64,000 nucleotides of DNA from Oryzobacter telluris (lineage in GTDB: Bacteria > Actinomycetota > Actinomycetes > Actinomycetales > Dermatophilaceae), in contig NZ_CP170723.1 in assembly GCF_043099285.1 (NCBI RefSeq), positions 2,294,001 through 2,358,000 on the forward strand. Direction: 5' to 3'. A program made the translations under genes and the position numbers. Under the pieces are notes generated by a model, which saw only the letters and a program-made list of their open reading frames with translations, did not search any database and had not been told where the DNA came from. This document shows, in pieces, positions 40,404 to 48,789 of this stretch. Positions within the stretch are counted from its first letter, which is position 1, and each line of letters starts with the position of its first letter.

Positions 40404-41747
40404 TCAGCGGGTGAGGACGGCCGGGCGGAGGTCGGACTCGGGGCAGGCCCAGGTGGTGGCGTCGGCGTCGACCTGCTCGCCGGAGCGAATGTCCTTGACC
40501 TGGTCGGCGCCGTCGTCACCGGCGCCGGGGAACCAGACGAACGGGATGCCGCGGCGGTCCGCGTAGCGGATCTGCTTGCCGAACTTCGCTGCGCTCGGCG
40601 CGACCTCGCACGGGATGCCGCGGCCGCGCAGCGCGGTGGCCACGCGGCTCGACGCCTCGCGCGTCTCCTCGTCGACGACGGCGACGAGCACCGCGGCCGG
40701 CGTCGATCGGGAAGCGGTGAGGCCCCGCTTGGACACGAGGAGGTGCACCAGCCGGGTGAGCCCGATGGAGATGCCGACCCCGGGGTACGTGGTGCGGCCG
40801 TCGGAGGCGAGGGCGTCGTAGCGCCCGCCGGAGCAGACCGAGCCCCACGACTCCGAACCCACGAGCTGGGTCTCGTAGACGGTGCCGGTGTAGTAGTCGA
40901 GGCCACGCGCGATCCTGAGGTCGGCGACGAGGACGCCGGGCGCCTGCTCGGCCCCGACGCGGATGACCTCGGCGAGGGCGGCGAGGCCCTCGTCGAGCAC
41001 CGGGTGCGTCACGCCCAGGGCGCGCACGGCCTCGACGAACGAGGTGTCGTCGCTGCGGATGTCGGCCAGCGCGAGGGCGAGGCGGGCCTGCTCGTCCGTG
41101 GCCCCGGCCTCGACGAGCTGGGCGGCGACCTTCTCGGCCCCGATCTTGTCGAGCTTGTCGACGATGCGCAGGGTGCCGGGGACGTCGGTGAGGCCGATGC
41201 CGAGGTAGAACCCCTCGGGGATGCGGCGGTTGTTGACCTGGATCCGGAACTCCCCCACCGGAAGTCGGCGGAACGCCTCGGCGATGACGAGCGGCATCTC
41301 GGCCTCGAAGTGCGGGGCGAGCTCGCCGACGTCGACGACGTCGATGTCGGCCTGGGTGAACTCGCGGAAGCGTCCCTCCTGGGGCCGCTCCCCCCGCCAC
41401 ACCTTCTGGATCTGGTAGCGGCGGAACGGGAACGACAGCTTCCCGGCGTTCTCGAGGACGTAGCGCGCGAACGGCACGGTGAGGTCGAAGTGCAGGCCCA
41501 GGGCGGCATCACGGCCCCCGTCCTCGGCGGCCAGGCGCGAGACGCCGTAGATCTCCTTGTCGGTGTCGCCGCCCTTGCCCACGAGGCGCTCCACCGGCTC
41601 GACGGCGCGCGTCTCGAGCGGGGCGAAGCCGTGCAGCTCGAACACCTCGCGGATGACGTCGATGACGTGCAGCTCGAAGAGGCGCTCGGCAGGGAGGAGC
41701 TCGGGGAACCCCGAGATCGGGGTCACCTTCTCGACAGGAGGGGTCAC
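40404..41747 (-). CDS. hisS: Histidyl-tRNA synthetase
   Basis: A 447-residue class II synthetase. Class II motifs are visible: motif 1 around LLPAERLFELHVID, motif 2 RRYQIQKVWRGERPQEGRFREFTQADID, the histidine loop GLDYYTGTVYE, and motif 3 GVGISIGLTRL. The C-terminal anticodon-binding domain ends AVLTR. It charges tRNA-His with L-histidine. GTG 41747 overlaps the MBL hydrolase stop as GTGA, so both are co-expressed. This gene neighbours the relA-ppi region as in mycobacteria (Rv2580c). Confidence 0.96.
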   Translation of the reverse strand: MTPPVEKVTPISGFPELLPAERLFELHVIDVIREVFELHGFAPLETRAVEPVERLVGKGGDTDKEIYGVSRLAAEDGGRDAALGLHFDLTVPFARYVLENAGKLSFPFRRYQIQKVWRGERPQEGRFREFTQADIDVVDVGELAPHFEAEMPLVIAEAFRRLPVGEFRIQVNNRRIPEGFYLGIGLTDVPGTLRIVDKLDKIGAEKVAAQLVEAGATDEQARLALALADIRSDDTSFVEAVRALGVTHPVLDEGLAALAEVIRVGAEQAPGVLVADLRIARGLDYYTGTVYETQLVGSESWGSVCSGGRYDALASDGRTTYPGVGISIGLTRLVHLLVSKRGLTASRSTPAAVLVAVVDEETREASSRVATALRGRGIPCEVAPSAAKFGKQIRYADRRGIPFVWFPGAGDDGADQVKDIRSGEQVDADATTWACPESDLRPAVLTR

Positions 41748-42445
41748 GCGGTCAATCCTCGCAGGTACGGGTTGGTGGCCCGCTCCCGGCGCATCGTCGT
41801 GGCCGGGCCGTGGCCGGTGAGGACGAGGGTGGAGTCGGGCAGCGGGAGGACGACGTCGCGCAGCGACCGCTGCATCGCCGCGTCGCTGCCACCGGCCAGG
41901 TCGGTGCGCCCGATGGAGCCCGCGAACAGGACGTCGCCGCTCACCATCGTGCGGTCGAGCCCCTCGTCGGCGGGCAGCCCGTCGGGGACGGAGGGCAGGC
42001 CGAACATCACCGAGCCCTCGGTGTGGCCGGGCGCGTGCAGCACCTCGACCTCGAGGCCGGCCAGGGTGAGCACCTCGCGGTCGGTGACCTCCACGACCCG
42101 CTCCGGCTCGCGCCAGCTGGCCTTGCGGCCGAACTGGGCCTCCATCATCGCCAGCGTGCCGGGGTCGATCGTCGCGATGGGGTCGCCGAGGCGGTAGCGG
42201 TCGTCGGCGTGGATGTAGGCCGCGGTGTCGCCGCCGCACACCGGCGTCACCGAGTAGACGTGGTCGAGGTGGCCGTGGGTGAGCAGGACCGCGGCGGGCC
42301 GGAGGCGGTGCTCGGCCAGCACCTCGCGCAGGGTGTCCTCGACCCCGATGCCCGGGTCGACGACGAGGCACTCCTCCCCCGGGCCGGTCGCGAGGACGTA
42401 GCAGTTGGTCGCGAAGGCAGCGGCAGGGAAGGCGACGGCGAGCAC
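41744..42445 (-). CDS. Metallo-beta-lactamase fold hydrolase (glyoxalase II-like)
   Basis: A 233-residue MBL-fold enzyme. The metal motif LLTHGHLDHVYS (HxHxDH), APGHTEGSVMF (His) and VSGDVLFAGSIGRTD (bridging Asp) identify the glyoxalase II-like branch, which hydrolyses thioesters such as S-lactoylglutathione or, in actinobacteria, mycothiol analogues. The size fits persulfide-dioxygenase-unlike YcbL/GloB homologs. GTG 42445 is preceded by TACGCT 6 nt upstream, indicating a leaderless start and confirming this GTG. It is operonic with hisS and divergent from the PPIase gene. Confidence 0.9.
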   Translation of the reverse strand: MLAVAFPAAAFATNCYVLATGPGEECLVVDPGIGVEDTLREVLAEHRLRPAAVLLTHGHLDHVYSVTPVCGGDTAAYIHADDRYRLGDPIATIDPGTLAMMEAQFGRKASWREPERVVEVTDREVLTLAGLEVEVLHAPGHTEGSVMFGLPSVPDGLPADEGLDRTMVSGDVLFAGSIGRTDLAGGSDAAMQRSLRDVVLPLPDSTLVLTGHGPATTMRRERATNPYLRGLTA

Positions 42446-42451
42446 GCGCCG

Positions 42452-42457
42452 AGCGTA
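42452..42457 (-). promoter_or_regulatory. Leaderless-type -10 box of the MBL hydrolase gene
   Basis: TACGCT (minus strand, 42457-42452), 6 nt before GTG 42445; no Shine-Dalgarno sequence. Confidence 0.55.
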
Positions 42458-42474
42458 GCCCGAGCACGCCTGCC

Positions 42475-42480
42475 TAGACT
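42475..42480 (+). promoter_or_regulatory. -10 box of the PPIase gene
   Basis: TAGACT at 42475-42480, ~26 nt of leader containing AGGAGGA, then GTG 42514. A leadered start, unlike its divergent neighbour. Confidence 0.5.
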
Positions 42481-42513
42481 GACCGGCGTCACGGCCCAGG
42501 AGGAGGACCACGG

Positions 42514-43320
42514 GTGACCAAGGAACAGGAGCGCGCCCGAGCACGGCGCCGCTACCAGAAGGTGCAGAGGCGCAACGCGCAGCGGGCGCTCGAGCGCGCC
42601 CGCAGGATGCGGGTGGTCGCCGTCGTGGGCACCGTGCTCGTCGTCGTGGGCGGGCTCGCCTTCCTGGGCTTCCGCTTCGGCGCCGGCGGTGGCTCGGCCA
42701 CGCCCAGCGCCTCCACGGCCGCGACGACCGCCGCCGGGTGCCAGCCCCCGCCCAGCTCGCTCGGCACCGGTGCCGAGCTCGAGCTCCCCGACAGGAAGAC
42801 CGCCGAGGGCAAGACCTTCGTCGCCACCCTCAGCACCAACTGCGGCGACATCGAGATGACCCTCGACGGCGCCAAGGCTCCCCAGGCGGTCGCCGCGTTC
42901 CTCGAGCTGGCCCGCCAGAACTACTGGCAGTCCTCGCCCTGCCACCGCCTCACCGCCTCCGAGGCCCTCAAGGTCCTCCAGTGCGGTGACCCCACGGGCA
43001 CCGGCTCGGGCGACCCCGGCTTCGGCTACGGGGTCGAGAACGCCCCCAAGGACGGGCTCTACCCGCGGGGCACCGTCGCGATGGCCCGCACGCAGGACAC
43101 CGAGAAGGGCACGGGCGGCCAGTTCTTCCTCGTCTACGGCGACTCGACCCTCCCGGACCCCGTCGGGTACACCGTGGTCGGCACGGTCACCTCGGGGTTG
43201 GATATTGTCGACCGGATCGCCGCCGCGGGCATCGCCCCCGGCGGGTCCAGTCCCACTGACGGCGCCCCTGCCGCACCGATCAGCATCCTCACGGTTGCTG
43301 TCACCGAGAAGAAGGCCTGA
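42514..43320 (+). CDS. Membrane-anchored cyclophilin-type peptidyl-prolyl isomerase
   Basis: A 268-residue protein with a strongly basic N-terminus (~1-32), a membrane segment (~33-55, VVAVVGTVLVVVGGLAFLGF), a Ser/Thr/Gly linker and an external cyclophilin domain (~90-265). The domain shows DIEMTLDGAKAPQAVAAFL, YYWQSSPCHRL-type start and GTGGQFFLVYGDS, with the substrate-binding Gln/Phe pair; the usual FHRV is CHRL here, so the catalytic Arg is kept. It likely assists folding of exported proteins. GTG 42514 has AGGAGGA ~8 nt upstream. Located between relA/DUF349 and hisS as in mycobacteria (Rv2582, ppiB). Confidence 0.92.
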   Translation: MTKEQERARARRRYQKVQRRNAQRALERARRMRVVAVVGTVLVVVGGLAFLGFRFGAGGGSATPSASTAATTAAGCQPPPSSLGTGAELELPDRKTAEGKTFVATLSTNCGDIEMTLDGAKAPQAVAAFLELARQNYWQSSPCHRLTASEALKVLQCGDPTGTGSGDPGFGYGVENAPKDGLYPRGTVAMARTQDTEKGTGGQFFLVYGDSTLPDPVGYTVVGTVTSGLDIVDRIAAAGIAPGGSSPTDGAPAAPISILTVAVTEKKA

Positions 43321-43322
43321 CC

Positions 43323-44681
43323 GTGTCAGACGACAAGCCCACGCCCCGCCCGACGATCCCCTCGCCGGCCGCCATCGCCGCGCGGGTCCACGCCCGCCCG
43401 GCGGCCGCGCCGGCGACGGTGAGCCACTCGGAGTCGGCCCGCTTCGGTCGGGTCGACGACGAGGGGCACGTGTTCGTCACGGTCGAGGGCGAGGAGCGCG
43501 AGGTGGGCTCCTACCCCGGAGCCACCCCCGAGGAGGCCCTGCAGTACTTCGCCCGCAAGTTCGACGAGCTCGCGGCCTCCGCCGAGCTCCTCGAGGCCCG
43601 CCTGGCCAACCCGGACGTCTCCGCCAAGGAGGTCGCCGACGGCCTGTCGACCCTCAAGGAGCACCTCGCCGAGGCGCACGTCGTGGGCGACCTCGCGGCC
43701 CTGAACACCACCGTCGAGCGGGTCGAGGCCGGGCTGGAGGCCAAGCGCAGCCACGAGGCCGAGCACCGCGCCGCCGCCCGCGCCGAGGCCACCGAGGCGC
43801 GCGAGGCCATCGTCGCCGAGGCCGAGACCATCGCCGGGCAGCCGCCTGGCTCCACCCAGTGGAAGACGAGCGGCGAGCGGATGCGCGCCCTCCTCGACGA
43901 GTGGAAGCAGCACCAGCGCTCGGGTGCCAAGCTCGACAAGACCACCGAGTCGGCGCTGTGGACCCGGTTCAGCCACGCCCGCAACACCTTCGACAAGGGC
44001 CGCCGCGCCTGGTTCGCCGACCTCGAGTCGACCCGCGCCGACGCGAAGTCCGCCAAGGAGGACCTCGTCCGCGAGGCCGAGGCCCTGTCGACGAGCACCG
44101 ACTGGACCCCCACCGCCCGCGCCTACAAGCAGCTGATGGACCGCTGGCGCGCCGCCGGCCGGGCCGCCCGCTCCGACGACGACGCCCTGTGGGAGCGGTT
44201 CCGCGCCGCCCAGGACGCCTTCTTCACCGCCAAGGACGAGATCGCCGCCGCCGAGGACGAGGAGTTCCGCGCGAACCTCGTCGTCAAGGAGGAGCTCCTC
44301 ACCGAGGCCGAGGCCATCCTCCCCGTCACCGACCTCGAGGCCGCCAAGGCCGCCCTGCGCTCGGTGCAGGACCGCTGGGAGCAGGCCGGCAAGGTGCCCC
44401 GTGGCGACCTCGAGCGGGTCGAGAAGCGGATGCGCCGCGTCGAGGCCGCCGTGCGCGAGGCCGAGGACACCAAGTGGCAGAAGAGCAACCCCGAGGTCGC
44501 CGCCCGCGCCCAGTCGATGGTCGACCAGCTCGAGGCGTCCGTCGCGTCGCTGCAGGCCGAGGTCGCCGCGGCGGAGGCCAAGAGTGACGCGAAGAAGGCC
44601 GAGGCCGCCCGCGGCCGGCTCGAGGCGCAGCAGGTCTGGCTCGACCAGGCCCGCGCCGGCCTCGACGAGTTCGGCGGCTGA
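43323..44681 (+). CDS. DUF349 coiled-coil protein
   Basis: A 452-residue, Ala/Glu/Arg-rich protein with repeated DUF349 modules after an ~100-residue N-terminal domain. Each module contains a WxxARxxFDKGRR or W-ARF-like pattern (SHARNTFDKGRRAWFADL, FRAAQDAFFTAKDE). The long helices make it largely coiled coil; no membrane segment is present. Bacterial DUF349 proteins are uncharacterised; some are linked to stress or ribosome/nucleoid functions. GTG 43323 follows the PPIase stop by 2 bp, so the two are co-expressed. It is convergent with relA (12 bp). Confidence 0.9.
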   Translation: MSDDKPTPRPTIPSPAAIAARVHARPAAAPATVSHSESARFGRVDDEGHVFVTVEGEEREVGSYPGATPEEALQYFARKFDELAASAELLEARLANPDVSAKEVADGLSTLKEHLAEAHVVGDLAALNTTVERVEAGLEAKRSHEAEHRAAARAEATEAREAIVAEAETIAGQPPGSTQWKTSGERMRALLDEWKQHQRSGAKLDKTTESALWTRFSHARNTFDKGRRAWFADLESTRADAKSAKEDLVREAEALSTSTDWTPTARAYKQLMDRWRAAGRAARSDDDALWERFRAAQDAFFTAKDEIAAAEDEEFRANLVVKEELLTEAEAILPVTDLEAAKAALRSVQDRWEQAGKVPRGDLERVEKRMRRVEAAVREAEDTKWQKSNPEVAARAQSMVDQLEASVASLQAEVAAAEAKSDAKKAEAARGRLEAQQVWLDQARAGLDEFGG

Positions 44682-44693
44682 CCACCGGCCGGG

Positions 44694-47024
44694 TCAGTCG
44701 GTGCGCTTGGTGCCGGTGACCCGGTGGGCGTCGAAGACGCCGTCGATGCGCTGCACTGCGCGCACCACGTGCCCGAGGTGACCCGGGTCGCCCATCTCGA
44801 AGGTGAAGTGCAGCTTGGCGACCCGGTCGCGGGAGGTCGTGACCGCCGCCGACAGGATGTTCACGCCGTGGTCGGAGATGACCCGCGTGACGTCGGACAG
44901 CAGGCGCGAGCGGTCGAGGGCCTCGACCTGCAGCTGGACGAGGAACAGGCTGCCCGACGTGGGCGCCCACTCGACCTCGATGATCTTCTCCGGCTGCGAG
45001 AGGAGCGAGTCGGCGTTGGAGCAGTCGCGCCGGTGCACCGACACCCCGTTGCCGCGCGTGACGAAGCCGAGGATGTCGTCGCCGGGCACCGGCGTGCAGC
45101 AGCGGGCCAGCTTGACCCACACGTCCGCCATCCCCTTGACGACGACGCCGGGGTCACCGGAGCGGCGTGAGGGCTGGCGGGTGGCGATGGGGTTGGCGGC
45201 CTCGGCGATGTCCTCGCTGGCGCCGTCCTCGCCGCCCACCGACGCGACGAGCCGCGACACGACGTGCTGCGCCGAGACGTGGCCCTCGCCGATGGAGGCG
45301 TAGAGCGCGTCGATGCCGCTGAGCCGCAGCTCCTCGGCCACGCCGGTGAGGGACTCGACCGAGGTCATCCGCTGCATCGGCAGGCCCTGCTTGCGCATGA
45401 CCTTGGCGAGGGAGTCCTTGCCGGCCTCGACCATCTCCTCGCGGCGTTCCTTGGTGAACCAGTGCCGGATCTTGTTCTTCGCCCGCGCGGAGCGCACGAA
45501 GGACAGCCAGTCGCGCGACGGCCCGGCCGAGTCGGCCTTGGAGGTGAGCACCTCGACGACGTCGCCGTTGTCGAGCCGGCTCTCCAGCGGCACGAGCCGG
45601 CCGTTGACCCGCGCGCCGATGCAGTGGTGCCCCACCTCGGTGTGCACGGCGTAGGCGAAGTCGACCGGGGTTGACCCCGCCGGCAGCCCGACGAGCTGCC
45701 CCTTCGGGGTGAAGACGTAGACCTCGCTGGCGGTGATCTCGAAGCGCAGCGACTCGAGGAACTCGCCCGGGTCCGAGGTCTCCTTCTGCCAGTCGAGGAG
45801 CTGGCGAAGCCAGGCCATGTCGTTGACCGGCCCGCTCTGCCCGTCGCGCGCCTGGACTCCCCCGGCGGGAGCACCCTTGGTGCGCGGGTCCTCCTTGTAC
45901 TTCCAGTGTGCGGCCACGCCGTACTCGGCCCGGCGGTGCATCGTGTGGGTGCGGATCTGGATCTCGACCGGCTTGCCGCTGGGCCCGATGACCGTCGTGT
46001 GCAGCGACTGGTACATGTTGAACTTCGGCATCGCGATGTAGTCCTTGAACCGCCCCGGCACCGGGTTCCAACGCGCGTGCAGCGCCCCCAGCGCGGCGTA
46101 GCAGTCGCGGACGGTCTCGACGAGGACGCGCACGGCGACGAGGTCGTAGATCTGCTCGAAGTCGCGGCCCCCCACGATCATCTTCTGGTACACGGAGTAG
46201 TAGTGCTTCGGGCGGCCGGTGACGGTGGCCTTGATCTTCGCCGAGCGCAGGTCGGTGTCGACCTCCTTGCGCACCTCACCCAGGTACTCCTCGCGGGCCG
46301 GGGCGCGCTCGGCCACGAGCCGGACGATCTCGTCGTAGACCTTGGGGTACAGGGCCTGGAACGACAGGTCCTCGAGCTCCCACTTGATGGTGTTCATGCC
46401 GAGGCGGTGGGCCAGCGGCGCGTAGATCTCGAGGGTCTCCTTGGCCTTGCGCTGCGCGCTCTCCTGCGAGACGTAGCGCCAGGTGCGGGCGTTGTGCAGC
46501 CGGTCGGCGAGCTTGATGACGAGGACGCGGATGTCGCGCGCCATCGCCACGACCATCTTGCGCACGGTCTCGGCCTGGGCGGCCTGGCCGTAGTTGACCT
46601 TGTCGAGCTTGGTGACGCCGTCGACGAGCATCGCGATCTCGTCGCCGAAGTCGCGGCGCAGCGCCTCCAGGCTGTAGGTGGTGTCCTCGACGGTGTCGTG
46701 GAGCAGCGCGGCCGCCAGCGTCGTGGGGGTCATGCCCAGCTCGGCGAGGATCGTGGTGACCGCCAGCGGATGGGTGATGTAGTCGTCGCCGGAACGGCGC
46801 TTCTGCCCCTCGTGGGCCCGCTCGGCCACGGCGTAGGCACGCTCGATGACGGTGACGTCGGCCTTGGGGTGGGTGCCGCGCACGACCTGGAGCAACGGCT
46901 CGAGGACGGGGTTCTCGGCGACCTTGGTGCGCCCGACGAGGGCGAGGGCGGCGCGGGCGCGCGCCCGCGACGACACACCGGGAGCAGGTGTCCCGGGGTG
47001 GGCCGTCGTGGTGTCCTCCGCCAT
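44694..47024 (-). CDS. relA: Bifunctional (p)ppGpp synthetase/hydrolase Rel
   Basis: A 776-residue long Rel protein. Order of domains: HD hydrolase (GDDYITHPLAV, ALLHDTVEDTTYSL, Mn-binding His/Asp; ~70-200), synthetase (ARDIRVLVIKLADRLHNART, RPKHYYSVYQKM, YDLVAVRV; ~200-360), TGS (VYVFTPKGQLVGLPAGSTPVDFAYAVH; ~415-480), helical/zinc-finger region and C-terminal ACT (VQLQVEALDRSRLLSDVTRVI). Both active sites look intact, so it can make and degrade the alarmone. TAGACT 6 nt before ATG 47024, with no ribosome binding site, indicates a leaderless promoter internal to the apt-relA unit. Confidence 0.95.
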   Translation of the reverse strand: MAEDTTTAHPGTPAPGVSSRARARAALALVGRTKVAENPVLEPLLQVVRGTHPKADVTVIERAYAVAERAHEGQKRRSGDDYITHPLAVTTILAELGMTPTTLAAALLHDTVEDTTYSLEALRRDFGDEIAMLVDGVTKLDKVNYGQAAQAETVRKMVVAMARDIRVLVIKLADRLHNARTWRYVSQESAQRKAKETLEIYAPLAHRLGMNTIKWELEDLSFQALYPKVYDEIVRLVAERAPAREEYLGEVRKEVDTDLRSAKIKATVTGRPKHYYSVYQKMIVGGRDFEQIYDLVAVRVLVETVRDCYAALGALHARWNPVPGRFKDYIAMPKFNMYQSLHTTVIGPSGKPVEIQIRTHTMHRRAEYGVAAHWKYKEDPRTKGAPAGGVQARDGQSGPVNDMAWLRQLLDWQKETSDPGEFLESLRFEITASEVYVFTPKGQLVGLPAGSTPVDFAYAVHTEVGHHCIGARVNGRLVPLESRLDNGDVVEVLTSKADSAGPSRDWLSFVRSARAKNKIRHWFTKERREEMVEAGKDSLAKVMRKQGLPMQRMTSVESLTGVAEELRLSGIDALYASIGEGHVSAQHVVSRLVASVGGEDGASEDIAEAANPIATRQPSRRSGDPGVVVKGMADVWVKLARCCTPVPGDDILGFVTRGNGVSVHRRDCSNADSLLSQPEKIIEVEWAPTSGSLFLVQLQVEALDRSRLLSDVTRVISDHGVNILSAAVTTSRDRVAKLHFTFEMGDPGHLGHVVRAVQRIDGVFDAHRVTGTKRTD

Positions 47025-47030
47025 GGCGGG

Positions 47031-47036
47031 AGTCTA
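47031..47036 (-). promoter_or_regulatory. Leaderless-type -10 box of relA
   Basis: TAGACT (minus strand, 47036-47031), 6 nt (CCCGCC) before ATG 47024; no Shine-Dalgarno sequence. It would give relA expression independent of the sec operon. Confidence 0.6.
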
Positions 47037-47044
47037 GTGCGCGC

Positions 47045-47608
47045 TCAGTCGACGACGAGGAGCGAGCCCACGGTGCGGCCCGCCAGCGCCGCGCGGCCGC
47101 CGAGGAATCCGAGCTCGACGACGCACTCGAACGCCACGACCTCGGCCCCCACGCGCTCGAGCAGGTCCCAGGCCGCGACGGCGGTGCCGCCGGTCGCGAG
47201 GACGTCGTCGACGAGCAGGACCCGCTCGCCGCCCACGAGCGCGTCGGCGTGGACCTCGATTTCCGCCGAGCCGTACTCGAGGTCGTACGACACCGAGACC
47301 GTCTCGCCCGGCAGCTTGCCGGCCTTGCGGACCGGGACGAAGCCCACGCCCATCGCGTGCGCCAGCGCGGCCCCGACGACGAAGCCGCGGGCCTCGACGC
47401 CGGCCACGAGGTCGACCTCGCCGCGGTGCCGGGAGGCCAGGGCCTCGATGACGACCGCGAAGGCGTGCGGGTCGGCGAGCAGCGGCGTGACGTCCTTGAA
47501 GACGACCCCCGCCCGGGGGAAGTCCGGGACGTCGCGCAGGCTCGCCGCGACGACCCCGGCGACCGTGTCGGCGTCGGGACGACCGGCCCCGGGCGTCGGA
47601 GCGGGCAC
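47045..47608 (-). CDS. apt: Adenine phosphoribosyltransferase
   Basis: A 187-residue purine salvage enzyme forming AMP from adenine and PRPP. The PRPP motif VLLVDDVLATGGTAVA (~135-150) and the N-terminal DFPRAGVVFKDVTPLLAD hood region are typical, with EARGFVVGAALAH. GTG 47608 (VPAPTPGAG) is chosen, 5 bp after the secF stop, so it belongs to the yajC-secD-secF-apt operon. The order secF-apt-relA is conserved in actinobacteria. A possible functional link is that both Apt and Rel act on purine nucleotide pools. Confidence 0.92.
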   Translation of the reverse strand: MPAPTPGAGRPDADTVAGVVAASLRDVPDFPRAGVVFKDVTPLLADPHAFAVVIEALASRHRGEVDLVAGVEARGFVVGAALAHAMGVGFVPVRKAGKLPGETVSVSYDLEYGSAEIEVHADALVGGERVLLVDDVLATGGTAVAAWDLLERVGAEVVAFECVVELGFLGGRAALAGRTVGSLLVVD

Positions 47609-47613
47609 CGGGG

Positions 47614-48789
47614 TCAGCGCTTGGACTTCGGGGGGCGGCGCGGCTGGTTGCGCGGGCCGGACTGGGCGTACTTGTGCACCGCGCGGCCGGTGATGGTCGA
47701 GGAGTCGCCCTCCTCGGCTGCGGGACCGCCACCCACGGTGACCGGCACGTCGTCGCGCTCGGTGCCGGGCGTGGTCGCCGCCTCGGCCGCGGCGGCGTCC
47801 TTCGCCTTGCGGTTGAGGTGGCGCTCGGCCCGCTTCTCCAGGTCGACGACCTTGGGGTCGCTGCGCCGGAGCGAGACGAGCATCGGCGTCGCGATGAAGA
47901 TCGAGGAGTACGCGCCGATGATGATGCCGACGAACAGCACGAGCGAGAGGTCGAGGAGCACGCCCGGGCCGAGGAACAGTGCGCCGACGACGAGGACCGC
48001 CGCGATGGGCAGCACGCCGATGACCGTGGTGTTGATCGAGCGGACCATCGTCTGGTTGACCGCGAGGTTGGCCGCCTGGGCGAAGCTCATCCGGCCGTTG
48101 GCGAAGGCCTCGGTGGTGTTCTCGCGCACCTTGTCGAACACGACGACGGTGTCGTAGAGGCTGTAGCCGAGGACGGTGAGGAAGCCGATCATCGTCGCCG
48201 GCGACACCTCGAAGCCGGTGAGGGCGTAGATGCCGACGGTGATGACCATGTCGTGCACGGTCGCGATGAGCGCGGCCGCCGCCATCCGCCAGTTGCGGAA
48301 GTAGATGCTCAGGGTGAGCGCCACCGCCGCGACGAAGATCAGCAGCGCGCGCAGCGCCTGCTGGCTGACCGAGGCGCCCCACGACGGGCCGATGAAGGTG
48401 CCGCTGACGTTCTGCTCGGACACCTTGAAAGCGGTCGCGAGGGACTGGCGGACGTCCTGGCTGTCGGTCTCCGACAGGCGCTCGGTCTGCACGCGCACGG
48501 TGTTGTTGCCGACGAGCGTGACGTTGATGCCGCGCTGGTCCTCTGCCGCGCCGACCGCGTCACGGGCGACCTGCTCGTAGTTGGCCGGCGTCGCGGTCGC
48601 CGACACGCGGAACTCGGACCCGCCGCGGAACTCCAGGCCGAGGTTGAGGCCCTGGACCACCAGGCCGAGGACGGCGATCGCGAGCAGGAGCCCGGAGGCG
48701 ATGTAGAAGCGGCGGCGGCGGGCCACGACGGGGACCGAGCGCGCACCGGTGTAGAGGTCGTTGCCCAGGGCGGCGAAGCTCAGCTTCAT
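47614..48789 (-). CDS. secF: Protein translocase subunit SecF
   Basis: A 391-residue membrane protein of the SecDF translocation motor. Six membrane segments are visible; the P4-like external domain contains LNLGLEFRGGSEFRV. Conserved transmembrane motifs include ATMIGFLTVLGYSLYDTVVVFDKVRE and SINTTVIGVLPIAAVL. It pulls preproteins using the proton gradient with SecD. ATG 48789 overlaps the secD stop as ATGA. A ~60-residue cytoplasmic C-terminal tail ends in a basic stretch. It sits in the yajC-secD-secF-apt operon. Confidence 0.95.
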   Translation of the reverse strand: MKLSFAALGNDLYTGARSVPVVARRRRFYIASGLLLAIAVLGLVVQGLNLGLEFRGGSEFRVSATATPANYEQVARDAVGAAEDQRGINVTLVGNNTVRVQTERLSETDSQDVRQSLATAFKVSEQNVSGTFIGPSWGASVSQQALRALLIFVAAVALTLSIYFRNWRMAAAALIATVHDMVITVGIYALTGFEVSPATMIGFLTVLGYSLYDTVVVFDKVRENTTEAFANGRMSFAQAANLAVNQTMVRSINTTVIGVLPIAAVLVVGALFLGPGVLLDLSLVLFVGIIIGAYSSIFIATPMLVSLRRSDPKVVDLEKRAERHLNRKAKDAAAAEAATTPGTERDDVPVTVGGGPAAEEGDSSTITGRAVHKYAQSGPRNQPRRPPKSKR